Translations under genes and position numbers: made by a program
Notes under the pieces: generated by a model
The model's database searches: none
The model's input: the letters and a program-made list of their open reading frames with translations, nothing else
What the model was told of the DNA's origin: nothing
Shown: one piece after another, positions 6,832 to 15,790 of the stretch
How positions within the stretch are numbered: the stretch's first letter is position 1
Layout: every line of letters starts with the position of its first letter
Assembly (NCBI GenBank): GCA_964428955.1
Contig: CAYSAD010000001.1
Span: forward strand, 122,565 to 186,564
Direction: 5' to 3'
Length of the DNA: 64,000 nt
Source: CAYSAD01 sp964428955
GTDB taxonomy: Bacteria > Patescibacteriota > Saccharimonadia > Saccharimonadales > Saccharimonadaceae

Positions 6832-7803
6832 TCACTCTTTACCAAATGACTCTTCATAGAGTGCGATACGTTCGTAAGCTAGGTGTCGGAACTTCTCGAT
6901 ATCATCATGAGTATCACTCGTTGCAACCCTAGCCATCATCATTGCTGCCCAATTGACATCAAAAACCTCATTAGTGCGGCGGAAATCGTCAACTTGATCG
7001 ACAAGTTGCTGAGGAGTAAGGCTGAGGCCTGGGGCAACGTGCTCAATAATTGCTTGCCTGTGTGGCTTCATAAAGTCAACGGTGTGGGTGCTATATGCAA
7101 TAATTTTTGGAATACTATTATAACTAAAGCCAGAGTCATCCCAATCAATGAGCGTCCAGTCACCACTTGTGTCAATGAGGATGTTTGGATTGCTTGAATC
7201 ACCATGGCTAAAATTCGGTTGCTTATCATCTTGCTGCTGCATTGCAGCGACTGATCGTGGGACCCTAAGCTTTAGCCAGTCTATTATGTCACTGTCAGGA
7301 CATCCTGCCTCAACAATCTCTAGCCAGTCGGTACCGTATTGTTTAGCGCTATCCGCTGATGTTTTAACAGGCAATGGCTCGGTTCCAAGCTTACGTGACA
7401 CTCCTGCATATTCATCCCAGCTGAGGCCAGTGACTGCAATTAATTCATCAATTACAGCTAAGGCTAGCTGCTTGCTATCTATTCTATTTTTAATAAAGTC
7501 ATATTCGTTTGCTGCCACTCCCTTGAAAAGACTTAAAGCAATAGCCTTATGCTCAGGATGTAGCCATAGGGCTCTGGGTGCATGCCTGAAGCCATGTTGC
7601 TCTAACAATTTAAGCACAACGTAGCTATCGGCGTATCTAGGAGCAGATACACCTCCGGCACGATGAGTTAAGAGTACGAAGGGCTGAGATGCATTGACTT
7701 CGTAGCCTTGTGAACTGAAGCCCCCATTGAGTGCTGTTATATCTTTCGGGGTGACGCTTGGATCAACCTGCTGGGTAAGTTCGAGTATTTCTTCGCCGAT
7801 CAT
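6832..7803 (-). CDS. Aminoglycoside phosphotransferase/choline kinase-fold protein
   Basis: 323 residues of the APH kinase-like fold. The catalytic loop is NFSHGDSSNPNILID (Brenner motif with HGD and the Mg-binding Asn) and the metal-binding motif is WTLIDWDDSG. Such enzymes phosphorylate small hydroxylated molecules (aminoglycosides, choline, thiamine, sugars); the substrate is not deducible and resistance should not be assumed. It is the tRNA-proximal member of the cassette array, has its own -10 box and ends 15 bp from element E. Confidence 0.8.
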   Translation of the reverse strand: MIGEEILELTQQVDPSVTPKDITALNGGFSSQGYEVNASQPFVLLTHRAGGVSAPRYADSYVVLKLLEQHGFRHAPRALWLHPEHKAIALSLFKGVAANEYDFIKNRIDSKQLALAVIDELIAVTGLSWDEYAGVSRKLGTEPLPVKTSADSAKQYGTDWLEIVEAGCPDSDIIDWLKLRVPRSVAAMQQQDDKQPNFSHGDSSNPNILIDTSGDWTLIDWDDSGFSYNSIPKIIAYSTHTVDFMKPHRQAIIEHVAPGLSLTPQQLVDQVDDFRRTNEVFDVNWAAMMMARVATSDTHDDIEKFRHLAYERIALYEESFGKE

Positions 7804-7810
7804 GGTATCT

Positions 7811-7816
7811 AGTGTA
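7811..7816 (-). promoter_or_regulatory. -10 box TACACT, leaderless
   Basis: TACACT on the minus strand, 7 nt before the ATG at 7803. Confidence 0.45.
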
Positions 7817-7843
7817 CTCTATGGCTCAGCCGAAGCACCAAAT

Positions 7844-7866
7844 AAAAACCGCCCCTTTCAGGACGG
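7844..7866 (-). terminator. Terminator of tRNA-Asn
   Basis: Minus-strand CCGTCC, loop TGAAAG, GGGCGG, then TTTTT, about 10 bases past the tRNA CCA end. Confidence 0.75.
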
Positions 7867-7874
7867 ACTTTATT

Positions 7875-7949
7875 TGGCTCCGGCAGCTGGGCTCGAACCA
7901 GCGACCTAATCGTTAACAGCGATCCGCTCTACCACTGAGCTATGCCGGA
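7875..7949 (-). tRNA. tRNA-Asn (GTT)
   Basis: Cloverleaf on the minus strand: acceptor TCCGGCA pairs with TGCCGGA, anticodon loop CTGTTAACG gives GTT, and the T-loop reads GGTTCGAGCC. Discriminator G and a templated CCA are present. It borders the accessory island on the right. Confidence 0.95.
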
Positions 7950-7996
7950 ATACTCTGCGTATTATAGCGATTAGTATAGAGGTCGTCAAGCAATTA

Positions 7997-8353
7997 TCAG
8001 TGGCCGATACGCTTTAGGACGGCCAGAGCTTTTTCCAATGTAGCCTTGTCGCTTTCATCGTCTATAGCTGCTATTGCCTGATCAAGTAGTTGGATAATAT
8101 CCGACTGCTTCTGAACCACGCCGTCATGTGGTCGTAAGCTAATGACATTCAACGAGCGAGCCGAATTATCCTTTTTCTCCAGATAGCCTTTGGTGATGAG
8201 TTCATTGACATGAACGGCGACGGTGGAGACCGATTTATAATCAAGCGCCCGCATGACTTCACGATAGCTCGGCCCATAACCGTTGCCTTTAATGAAACCA
8301 TCAATGAATTGCAATAACTCCTGTTGTTTCTTGCTGGCACGCTGGCTTGTCAT
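7997..8353 (-). CDS. LexA N-terminal-type winged-helix regulator without protease domain
   Basis: Residues 1 to about 70 match the LexA DNA-binding domain (KKQQELLQFIDGFIKGNGYG, PSYREV, SVSTVAVHVNELITKGYLEK). Only about 45 residues follow, rich in Asp and Ala, with no S24 Ser-Lys autoprotease. It is therefore a LexA-like repressor that cannot self-cleave in the usual way, unless it works with a separate partner. A TAGAAT box lies 6 nt before the ATG. It sits between tRNA-Asn and the LCP gene on the same strand. Targets are unknown. Confidence 0.8.
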   Translation of the reverse strand: MTSQRASKKQQELLQFIDGFIKGNGYGPSYREVMRALDYKSVSTVAVHVNELITKGYLEKKDNSARSLNVISLRPHDGVVQKQSDIIQLLDQAIAAIDDESDKATLEKALAVLKRIGH

Positions 8354-8359
8354 ACTTCT

Positions 8360-8365
8360 ATTCTA
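8360..8365 (-). promoter_or_regulatory. -10 box TAGAAT, leaderless
   Basis: TAGAAT on the minus strand, 6 nt before the ATG at 8353 and just upstream of the LCP stop codon at 8366. Confidence 0.5.
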
Positions 8366-9934
8366 TCAGCCGCCGAAGACAATGATGAAGTCCACGTCAT
8401 CACCTGGCGTAAAACCGGTCAATCCGCCTTTTATCAGCGTCACACCATATTTCTGAGCCAGGGCGTCGGCTACGGAATTTTTAGTCTCATCTAATTGATA
8501 GATACGGACCGCATCAGTGATCTTTGCAGGTGCATTCTCCACCTGACTGATAATATAGCCGGCCGACTCAAGCTCGGTTGCTTTCTGTTGTGCCAAACCA
8601 GGCGTAGTCGAACCATTCAGAACATCGACGACAGCTGTTTTATCGCCTCGTAAGCTCATCTTGATATACGTATGAATATCGGAATAATTGTATAGTCCGG
8701 CTGTTGGCTGCACGATACTTGCGCCACCGAACATGCCTGTCGTCACGAGATCCGGCTCATTTTCGCGACCAACGAAAGGTAACGGTTTCGTTTTTTCAGT
8801 ATTCTTGGCGATATCAATCAGTGTCTGAACCTCATTTGTCTTGAAGTTTGTTCGTAAATTATCACCAAGTGCATCTAAAAGCTTACTGACCGCCGCTGGG
8901 TTCGCTAACGTACTGACGCTTGTCGCCTTTTTTTGCAGCGCCACCAACAGTTTCTGTTGGTTTTTTTCACGGTCAAAGTTTCCCCCAGCCAACCCGTATC
9001 CACCTTCAGAGTTACGCGCCCTAGCAAAGGCAAGTGCTCGTTCGCCGTTCAAATGCACAACCTGGCCGTTTCTATAATTAATACCCGTGGCAACATCATA
9101 AATTCCCCGAGGATCACTGCTCTCGATTTTCACGTCGACACCACCAACCGCATCGACACCTTTTCGAAGCGCTGTCCAATCTGCGTGAACATAATATTGA
9201 ACATTCAGTCCGGTAATCTCACCCGCCGTCTTGGCAAGTGCCAGCGCTCCAGCTTTACCGTCTTCATTACTGTCATGATAGGCACAATAATACGTTTCGT
9301 TGAGCTTACCAGAGGTAGTGCCGAGTGAATTAGAACAATTATGCTGCACATATAAATCGCGTGGCAGACTTATCGTGTAGGCATCGTGCGTGTCCTGGTT
9401 GATCGAAAGTACCATGATCGAATCGGTCAGAAGCGCCCCATCCCAACCGTTATTCTCACTCATCGTGTCACCACTTGTCCCGAATATAAGAATATTCGTC
9501 CGGCCGTTGGCATCTTCTTTCAAACGCGCGTGCTGCAAAAGACCGAACGGGTTACCGTTGAAAACTCTGCTACCCGTTTGTATGAACTTCCAGCCAAAAT
9601 AGCCAACCGTCAAAACGATCAGGATTATCACTAGCCACTTGATACGTTTTAAAATCTTCCGGCGTCTTGGCTTTGGCTGTGACGTTTTGGTTCGGCCGCG
9701 ATGGTGAAACCGTCTTTTCTTCGGCCGAGACTCAGGCTCGTTATCAATCGCAAGCAGTGACTGATGAATATCAGCCTCTATTCCCTGCGTCGTCGAACTC
9801 CGAATAGCTCTTGCATCGGTCGCTTTACCAAGCTCGGATTGCGCTTTACCAAGAGTTCGATCGGACTTGCCAATAACGGCGCCAGTGCGACGCGGTATGA
9901 AGCCGTCAACGGATGTACGTGGTGCTTTTTTCAT
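8366..9934 (-). CDS. LytR-CpsA-Psr (LCP) family glycopolymer ligase
   Basis: LCP enzymes move undecaprenyl-linked glycopolymers onto peptidoglycan or protein. Order: basic disordered cytoplasmic N-terminus (about 1-95), one membrane segment (WLVIILIVLTVGYFGWKFI), the LCP domain (about 145-370, with DSIMVLSINQ, ISLPRDLYV and HLNGERALAFARAR carrying the conserved Arg/Asp residues), and a C-terminal LytR_C domain (VVDVLNGSTTPGLAQQKATE onward). At 522 residues it is of normal size. The adjacent sugar transferase, ligase/polymerase and GT genes fit a role in anchoring a surface polysaccharide. Confidence 0.9.
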   Translation of the reverse strand: MKKAPRTSVDGFIPRRTGAVIGKSDRTLGKAQSELGKATDARAIRSSTTQGIEADIHQSLLAIDNEPESRPKKRRFHHRGRTKTSQPKPRRRKILKRIKWLVIILIVLTVGYFGWKFIQTGSRVFNGNPFGLLQHARLKEDANGRTNILIFGTSGDTMSENNGWDGALLTDSIMVLSINQDTHDAYTISLPRDLYVQHNCSNSLGTTSGKLNETYYCAYHDSNEDGKAGALALAKTAGEITGLNVQYYVHADWTALRKGVDAVGGVDVKIESSDPRGIYDVATGINYRNGQVVHLNGERALAFARARNSEGGYGLAGGNFDREKNQQKLLVALQKKATSVSTLANPAAVSKLLDALGDNLRTNFKTNEVQTLIDIAKNTEKTKPLPFVGRENEPDLVTTGMFGGASIVQPTAGLYNYSDIHTYIKMSLRGDKTAVVDVLNGSTTPGLAQQKATELESAGYIISQVENAPAKITDAVRIYQLDETKNSVADALAQKYGVTLIKGGLTGFTPGDDVDFIIVFGG

Positions 9935-10023
9935 AAAATGCTCTCTATACTATACGCTAAAATCGACCCGAGCAAAAGGAGTTCTATAACTTGACAAGAG
10001 CTCATAAAACAACGCAAACATGG

Positions 10024-10029
10024 TAGAAT
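10024..10029 (+). promoter_or_regulatory. -10 box TAGAAT, leaderless
   Basis: TAGAAT ends 7 nt before the ATG at 10037 and overlaps the alternative ATG at 10028, which supports the later start. Confidence 0.5.
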
Positions 10030-10036
10030 GGTATCA

Positions 10037-11449
10037 ATGAAAAAACCCCGTAGTTCTCTGTCATTCAGCCTGGCTTTAGTGGTTGGTGACGTCCTGGCAA
10101 TACTCGGCGCCTATAGTCTCGCTTATATCTTCCGCGTCAAACTAAGTGATGCCCCGATAGCCAATTTCGTAGCTGCTCGACCATATTTCTTATCACTTCT
10201 GGCACTGCTGCCATTTATCGTACTCTTCTTTAGCCTCATCGGTACTTATGTGACTGGTCGGCCGCAACGAAAATCGGTACAAGTCACACGTATCCTGCTT
10301 GGCGCACTGGGAGCAATGTTATTTCTCGTTACGTTGGACTACTTCTATGTAGACCACATCTTTCCCGCAAAACTTGTACCGCTGTACGCACTCGGCTTGA
10401 GTATTGTTTTTTTAACCGTTATTCGTGGCGGCCTATATTTAGCCCGATGGATATGGTGGCGACGTGACGGTAACCTCCAATCAATCGTGATCGTCGGAGA
10501 TAATAGCGTTGCCCAAGGTATCGTTACCAGTATCGAGCGCCGAAATTCCGGTTACCGAATCCAGGCTGTCGTCGGTGATAAGCGGTTGAAATTCACGACC
10601 CACAAGTCTTTTACTGAAGCCGTCCGCAAGTCTCCGCCAAATATCATCATCCAAGTCGCCACGGCCGAACAGCCAGTCATTGATGCTGAGTTTTTTAACT
10701 ACGCACTCGAAAATTACGCAGAGTTCAAATTCATACCGAGCGATGTGAATGAACTACCAGATCGCATCGAGCTCGAATTATTTATGGGTGGCATTCCGCT
10801 TCTAAACATCCGTCAGACCGCACTTGTCGGCTGGAATCGTGTCACGAAACGCCTGTTTGATCTCGCTGTCAGCACTCTCGTTCTAATCATCTTGTCGCCA
10901 CTCCTACTACTTATAGCGATTATTAATGTCATGGTTTTTGGGAAAGTATTTTTCAGCCAAACTCGCTTGACCAGGGGTAACCAGGAATTCCAGTTGTTTA
11001 AATTCCAGACCGTACGGAAAGATTTGAATGGACTGAGCCCAGAAGAAGCCTTTCAGAAGATTGGTAAGCCCGAGCTTATAAAGCCCTATCGTTCAAACGG
11101 AGATTTCCTACCTGATGATCCACGCTATGGTACTTGGGCAAAGTTCCTTCGGAAAACATCAATCGATGAATTGCCGCAACTATGGAACGTCCTGCGTGGC
11201 GACATCAGCCTGGTCGGGCCACGGGCGCTCATTCCCGAAGAGCTCAATGGCTTCCAACATAAACATCTCATCTTGAACGTAAAATCTGGCATCACTGGTC
11301 TTGCACAGATTTCTGGTAGGCGTGACCTCCCCACGGAACAGCGCCGTAAGCTCGATATTTACTACGTCCAGAATTGGAGTTTTGGGCTCGATATTCAGAT
11401 ACTGCTCAGTACCGCTTGGCAGGTCGTAACTGGCCGCGGTGCGCAGTAG
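10037..11449 (+). CDS. Polyprenyl-phosphate sugar-1-phosphate transferase (WbaP/CpsE type)
   Basis: Starts surface-polysaccharide synthesis by moving a sugar-1-phosphate from a UDP-sugar to undecaprenyl phosphate. The N-terminus has about four membrane segments, the middle (about 140-250) a nucleotide-binding-like domain (SIVIVGDNSVAQGIV), and the C-terminus the catalytic bacterial sugar transferase domain: TM segment with KRLFDLAVSTLVLIILSPLL, then FSQTRLTRGNQEFQLFKFQT, LRKTSIDELPQLWNVLRGD, SLVGPRALIPEE and GITGLAQISGR. About 470 residues, as in the family. Its 3' end overlaps the convergent gene by 44 bp. Confidence 0.92.
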   Translation: MKKPRSSLSFSLALVVGDVLAILGAYSLAYIFRVKLSDAPIANFVAARPYFLSLLALLPFIVLFFSLIGTYVTGRPQRKSVQVTRILLGALGAMLFLVTLDYFYVDHIFPAKLVPLYALGLSIVFLTVIRGGLYLARWIWWRRDGNLQSIVIVGDNSVAQGIVTSIERRNSGYRIQAVVGDKRLKFTTHKSFTEAVRKSPPNIIIQVATAEQPVIDAEFFNYALENYAEFKFIPSDVNELPDRIELELFMGGIPLLNIRQTALVGWNRVTKRLFDLAVSTLVLIILSPLLLLIAIINVMVFGKVFFSQTRLTRGNQEFQLFKFQTVRKDLNGLSPEEAFQKIGKPELIKPYRSNGDFLPDDPRYGTWAKFLRKTSIDELPQLWNVLRGDISLVGPRALIPEELNGFQHKHLILNVKSGITGLAQISGRRDLPTEQRRKLDIYYVQNWSFGLDIQILLSTAWQVVTGRGAQ

Positions 11450-12797
11450 CAACCACGACTGCCAAGATAATAAATGCAAGATAGATATGCAGCGCATTTG
11501 GATAACCGCTAAAAAAATTCCATTGTACTAAATAAGCAAGAACGATTGCCCAAGCCCATTTTGCCATGCGGAGCTCATAGATAAGTCCGGCAATAATCGC
11601 TACGAAAAGCACGACACCCACTAGGCCCATCTCTAGTAAAATTTCAAGGTACTCATTTTGTACGATTTCACGAGCATCAATAGCCGTGGGGAATTTCTCG
11701 TGCATGGCAGCGCCCGAACCACCAAGCCCAACGCCCACTAGCATTCGAGACGGACTATCTTGCCACGTTCTCAGAGCCAGACTCGACAAACTTACTCGCG
11801 TATCTGTCGATTCTTTCACGTAGCCGTCAAACAAAGGAGTTTCCTTGATTCCCTCGCTAGGTTTTGTCTTATCGACAGGAATATCAATGACACCAAGCGA
11901 TAATTGATTAACGCTCTTTGAAATTGCCTCAGTAAATGTTTCGTTTACGTTCGGGTTCAACGCCGCAGCTGCCCCTTGCATAAGCAAGCAGGTCACAAAG
12001 CCAGCCAGCAAAATACCAACTAGTTTAAAAATATTCTTTAGCTCATGCCTATAGAGGACAATTAGTAAGACCGACCCGATACCAAACGAAAAGATAGCTC
12101 CTCTACTCAACGTAAGGCAAAGCGCGGTCGTGATAATCCAAAGACTCATACTTATCCATATGTCACGTCGCTTAGTGAGGAACAAGGAGAGCAACATCAG
12201 TGCTGGAGCGAGCAGAAGATTACCCAAAAATTGCGGTTCTATCGTAAAGACATTCGGTCTGGGATAGCCAAATTGCTGGCTGACACATCCGGCGCAGAGC
12301 AGCGTTACATCACGGTTTAGCCAAATGCCCGCGGTGAACTGCACGATAGATAATAGACTCATCAACACGGCACTGATGATAAAAATCCGCACTAGTGCGG
12401 GAAGAAGCTTCTTCAGCCTCTCAGCCATCGCGATACTCGCCAAAAATACAACGAACAACATACAGATGACACCAAGCGTCAAAACAGCGCGCGTCAGGTT
12501 TAACGCCCAGAGTAGACTCAGACCACTAATAATCACAAATGCTGCTACCACTTGCACGCTCCTGTTGTCCAGCAAGTCTTTTTTTTGATGCCAGATTGTA
12601 ACGAGACCGGTAAGCGCCAAAATCGCCACATAGACAAGCGTTATCGATAACTCGAAATACATTGTCGAATCTTTGCCGATACGAAGTAACGGCTGGAAAC
12701 TAAACCAAACCGCAATTGGCGCGCCAAGCCACAATTTTTCAAAAAGAGTTTGCGGCACAGCCCTCAAGCCAAGCATGTGAAGATATCGCTTTTTCAC
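11406..12797 (-). CDS. O-antigen ligase/polymerase-like membrane protein (Wzy_C/WaaL type)
   Basis: 463 residues with about 11-12 membrane segments and the large extracytoplasmic loop characteristic of Wzy/WaaL proteins (about residues 270-370, containing TWQDSPSRMLVGVGLGGSG and REIVQNEYLEILLEMGLVG). LSRGAIFSFGIGS before the loop is also typical. Either a polymerase or a lipid-linked glycan ligase; sequence alone cannot decide. It starts on the last base of the upstream GT4 gene (12797), so the two are translationally coupled, and it overlaps the convergent sugar transferase at its 3' end. Confidence 0.85.
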   Translation of the reverse strand: MKKRYLHMLGLRAVPQTLFEKLWLGAPIAVWFSFQPLLRIGKDSTMYFELSITLVYVAILALTGLVTIWHQKKDLLDNRSVQVVAAFVIISGLSLLWALNLTRAVLTLGVICMLFVVFLASIAMAERLKKLLPALVRIFIISAVLMSLLSIVQFTAGIWLNRDVTLLCAGCVSQQFGYPRPNVFTIEPQFLGNLLLAPALMLLSLFLTKRRDIWISMSLWIITTALCLTLSRGAIFSFGIGSVLLIVLYRHELKNIFKLVGILLAGFVTCLLMQGAAAALNPNVNETFTEAISKSVNQLSLGVIDIPVDKTKPSEGIKETPLFDGYVKESTDTRVSLSSLALRTWQDSPSRMLVGVGLGGSGAAMHEKFPTAIDAREIVQNEYLEILLEMGLVGVVLFVAIIAGLIYELRMAKWAWAIVLAYLVQWNFFSGYPNALHIYLAFIILAVVVATAHRGQLRPAKRY

Positions 12798-13936
12798 TAT
12801 TCTTTTTTATCTTTCCAACTTTTTGAAACCAACACCTCAAATTGTCGTTTAAATTGTTCTTCCGAGAATTTCTCAGCTGAGCGAGAAACGATCGATTCGT
12901 CAAATTCAAGTTCGTCAAATTTCCGGATTGCCGCCACCAGACTCTGCACTGTTTGCTCTTCAAAAAACACGCCATTTTTACCATCGTCAATAAAATCGAC
13001 AGCGCCGCCCTCTTTCAAGCCCACAACCGGCGTACCGGCGGCAAGTGATTCTACCGGCGCAATTCCAAACGGCTCCAAGCTTGGAAACAAGAATGCCTTG
13101 CTTGAACGAATATGACTCACTATTTCTTGGATACCATCATATTTCGGCAAAAACCTAATATCATCTGACCCGCTAGCTATTCGTACGAGTCGCTCGTGCT
13201 CCGGGCCGTCACCAATAACCGTCAACTTCTGCCCAACTTCCATGACCGCCCTAATCGCCAGATCCATTCGTTTCCAACTCACTTGACGACCATAAATAAT
13301 AAAGCCGTCTCGCTGCGCTTTTCGTTTGGAATATTCACGTGTAAGACTACGGATCGTTTCTATATCAACATTTGGCCATATCACTTCACTGTCCCGATGA
13401 TAATATTTCTGTATCTCAGCTTGGATATAGCTCGAGTTCGCTATAATCACATCTGGTCCTTGGGCAGCTTTGTAATCCGCCTTTCGAAGTGGTTTCACTA
13501 GTAATTTTAATGCGAGACGCGCAAGCGGGTTGAGTACACCAAAGCCTGGATTCTCAATATACTGATCGTAGAGCGTCCAATAATACTGTGTTGGTGCGTG
13601 CATATAGCTGATATGAAGTGCGCCCGGCCGTGTTTTCACCGCTTTTGCTTCAGCCCCAGTGATAGAAATCACGATGTCATAGTCACTCAAATCAAGCCGC
13701 GAGAAATAAGACTGTCGAAGAAAAGGAACGAGCCGCTTGAACGCGACAGGCAATCTATTCAGCCAGCCGGTTCGAACGTCAGCATCCCGAAACCACACGG
13801 CCCGCTTCGGTCGGTACTGTGAGGTATAGATCGGCGCGTCAGGAAAAAGTTCGTGCACGGCACGAATAACTCGTTCAGCTCCGCCTACTTCCGTAAGCCA
13901 ATCACAGACAAGGGCGATTTTTGTCGTTTCGTTCAC
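12797..13936 (-). CDS. Glycosyltransferase family 4 (GT-B fold)
   Basis: 379 residues. The N-terminal acceptor domain starts KIALVCDWLTEVGGAERVIR with the usual GGAE loop. The C-terminal donor domain has GFIIYGRQVSWKRMDLAIRA, LTVIGDGPEHERL and the nucleotide-binding EPFGIAPVESLAAGTPVVGL motif with the E-x7-E glutamates. Transfers a sugar from an NDP donor to a glycan intermediate at the inner membrane face. The start is GTG, with TACAAT 6 nt upstream. Coupled to the Wzy-like gene. Confidence 0.9.
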   Translation of the reverse strand: MNETTKIALVCDWLTEVGGAERVIRAVHELFPDAPIYTSQYRPKRAVWFRDADVRTGWLNRLPVAFKRLVPFLRQSYFSRLDLSDYDIVISITGAEAKAVKTRPGALHISYMHAPTQYYWTLYDQYIENPGFGVLNPLARLALKLLVKPLRKADYKAAQGPDVIIANSSYIQAEIQKYYHRDSEVIWPNVDIETIRSLTREYSKRKAQRDGFIIYGRQVSWKRMDLAIRAVMEVGQKLTVIGDGPEHERLVRIASGSDDIRFLPKYDGIQEIVSHIRSSKAFLFPSLEPFGIAPVESLAAGTPVVGLKEGGAVDFIDDGKNGVFFEEQTVQSLVAAIRKFDELEFDESIVSRSAEKFSEEQFKRQFEVLVSKSWKDKKE

Positions 13937-13942
13937 GACTTT

Positions 13943-13948
13943 ATTGTA
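13943..13948 (-). promoter_or_regulatory. -10 box TACAAT, leaderless GTG
   Basis: TACAAT on the minus strand, 6 nt before the GTG start at 13936. Confidence 0.5.
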
Positions 13949-13965
13949 GCAAATGCAAGCGCACG

Positions 13966-15789
13966 CTACTCCACCGTCACGCTCTTGGCAAGATTTCGCG
14001 GCTGATCGACATCGTTACCCCTGGTGACGGCCACGTGGTAGGCAAATAATTGCTGAATGACGTTCATAACGATAGGTACGAGTAAATCGAGTTTGGTATC
14101 AACACGAATCACCGTTTCCGCTTCAATTTCTTTCTGACTATTGGTGATAGCGATGACATGACCACCGCGGGCATTTACTTCCGACAAACCACTGATACTT
14201 TTATCGAATAGCCAGTTGTCTTGGAGTAATATGACTTCAAAGAATCTATCATCAAGGAGTGCGATCGGACCGTGTTTCAGTTCACCCGTCGCATAGCCTT
14301 CAGCTTGTATATAACTGATTTCTTTTAACTTCAAAGCCCCTTCCATCGCTACTGGGAAAAGCGTGTCGCGACCCAAGAACAAGGCATGTTCATAAGTTGC
14401 ATAATTCGTAGCGATTTTCTTGATATTATCGTTCGTAGCCGCCAATACCCGCTCGATCTCATCTGGTAGTTGCGCAAGTTCGTCGATATAGGTATCGAGT
14501 TCTTTTAAACCGACACCTTTTGCCTGGGCCAATTGCAAACCAAAAATTGTCATCGCCGTCACTTGCGACGTAAACGCCTTGGTACTGGCAACTGAAATTT
14601 CTGGACCAGCATGCACATAGACGCCACCGTCAACTTCACGGGCAATCGTTGAACCGACAGCGTTTACCACTCCCAGCGTTTTGACACCGCGACGCTTGAT
14701 TTCCCGCAAACACGCCAGTGTATCGGCCGTCTCACCCGATTGAGAAACGACGAGCGCCACACTATTTTTTGGTAAATGGAACGAGCGATAGCGGAATTCT
14801 GAAGCAACTTGCACTTCTACCGTTATGTCATCAACCAGTTGCTCGAGATAATAAGATGCTAAAAGTCCGGCGTAATGAGCCGTCCCACAACCAATAATCA
14901 CCACGTGGTTGATCGCGCGGAGTTGCTCATCAGTCAAATTCAAACCACCAAGTTGGGCGCGATGCTCTTCCGGCACGACCCGGCCGTTCAATGTCGATCG
15001 CAATGTTGTTGGCTGCTCCATAATCTCTTTGAGTAGGAAATGATCATAGCCTTGCTTCTGGATAGCTTGCAAATCGACTTCAATTTTCTCTACTTTGGTT
15101 GAAATAGGTTGCGCCGCCAGGTCCATGACCTCGACATTGTCGGCCGTACACACCGCCAACTCACCATCATTCAGATAAATCGCTTCCGCGGTGTGGCCAA
15201 TCAAAGCCGAGGCATCACTGGCAACCAATGTTTCACCTTCACCGACACCAATAATCAACGGGCTACCCTGTCGAGCGGCGACGATCTTACCAGGTTCACG
15301 GGTTGAAACTACCGCGATACCGTATGTGCCAGCGACCAGCTTTAATGCCTGGGTGACGGCATTTTCCAGCTTCACATCCTTGCGCTGATACAATTCATTA
15401 ATCAATGCTGCCAGCACTTCGCTATCAGTCTCGCTTGCAAATACATGCTCTTTCAGTTCGGCTTTTAGATCTTTGTAATTCTCAATGATACCGTTATGAA
15501 CCAGATAGATGTCGCCGGCTTTGTGCGGATGGGCATTCATCTCCGATGGTACACCGTGGGTCGCCCAGCGTGTGTGGCCGATCCCAACCGTGTCTTTCGT
15601 TTCGTGCTTACCGACTAAACTACCGAGTTCACTGACTTTTCCCTTGGCACGCAATTGGGTCGCCACGCCATCGCTCGACAGCGTCACGATGCCGGCCGAA
15701 TCGTAACCACGGTATTCCAGCCGGCGCAGACCTCCAGTCAAAACTCCCTGGGCTTCCTTTTTTCCAACGTAGCCGACGATACCACACAT
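13966..15789 (-). CDS. glmS: Glutamine-fructose-6-phosphate aminotransferase (isomerizing)
   Basis: Makes glucosamine-6-phosphate, the first step to UDP-GlcNAc for peptidoglycan and glycopolymers. The N-terminal nucleophile is Cys2 in MCGIVGYVG, with RLEYRGYDSAGI and GIGHTRWATHG in the glutaminase half. Two SIS domains follow (CGTAHYAG, SQSGETADT, ASTKAFTSQV, ELKHGPIALL), and the C-terminus DQPRNLAKSVTVE is the classic conserved end. 607 residues, full length. The start codon lies 1-2 bases from the upstream nucleotidyltransferase stop, so they share an operon. Confidence 0.97.
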   Translation of the reverse strand: MCGIVGYVGKKEAQGVLTGGLRRLEYRGYDSAGIVTLSSDGVATQLRAKGKVSELGSLVGKHETKDTVGIGHTRWATHGVPSEMNAHPHKAGDIYLVHNGIIENYKDLKAELKEHVFASETDSEVLAALINELYQRKDVKLENAVTQALKLVAGTYGIAVVSTREPGKIVAARQGSPLIIGVGEGETLVASDASALIGHTAEAIYLNDGELAVCTADNVEVMDLAAQPISTKVEKIEVDLQAIQKQGYDHFLLKEIMEQPTTLRSTLNGRVVPEEHRAQLGGLNLTDEQLRAINHVVIIGCGTAHYAGLLASYYLEQLVDDITVEVQVASEFRYRSFHLPKNSVALVVSQSGETADTLACLREIKRRGVKTLGVVNAVGSTIAREVDGGVYVHAGPEISVASTKAFTSQVTAMTIFGLQLAQAKGVGLKELDTYIDELAQLPDEIERVLAATNDNIKKIATNYATYEHALFLGRDTLFPVAMEGALKLKEISYIQAEGYATGELKHGPIALLDDRFFEVILLQDNWLFDKSISGLSEVNARGGHVIAITNSQKEIEAETVIRVDTKLDLLVPIVMNVIQQLFAYHVAVTRGNDVDQPRNLAKSVTVE

Positions 15790-15790
15790 A

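Noticed and set aside
9991..9996. TTGACA as the -35 of the sugar-transferase promoter
   Set aside because: It lies 27 nt from the TAGAAT box, too far for a standard sigma-70 spacer.
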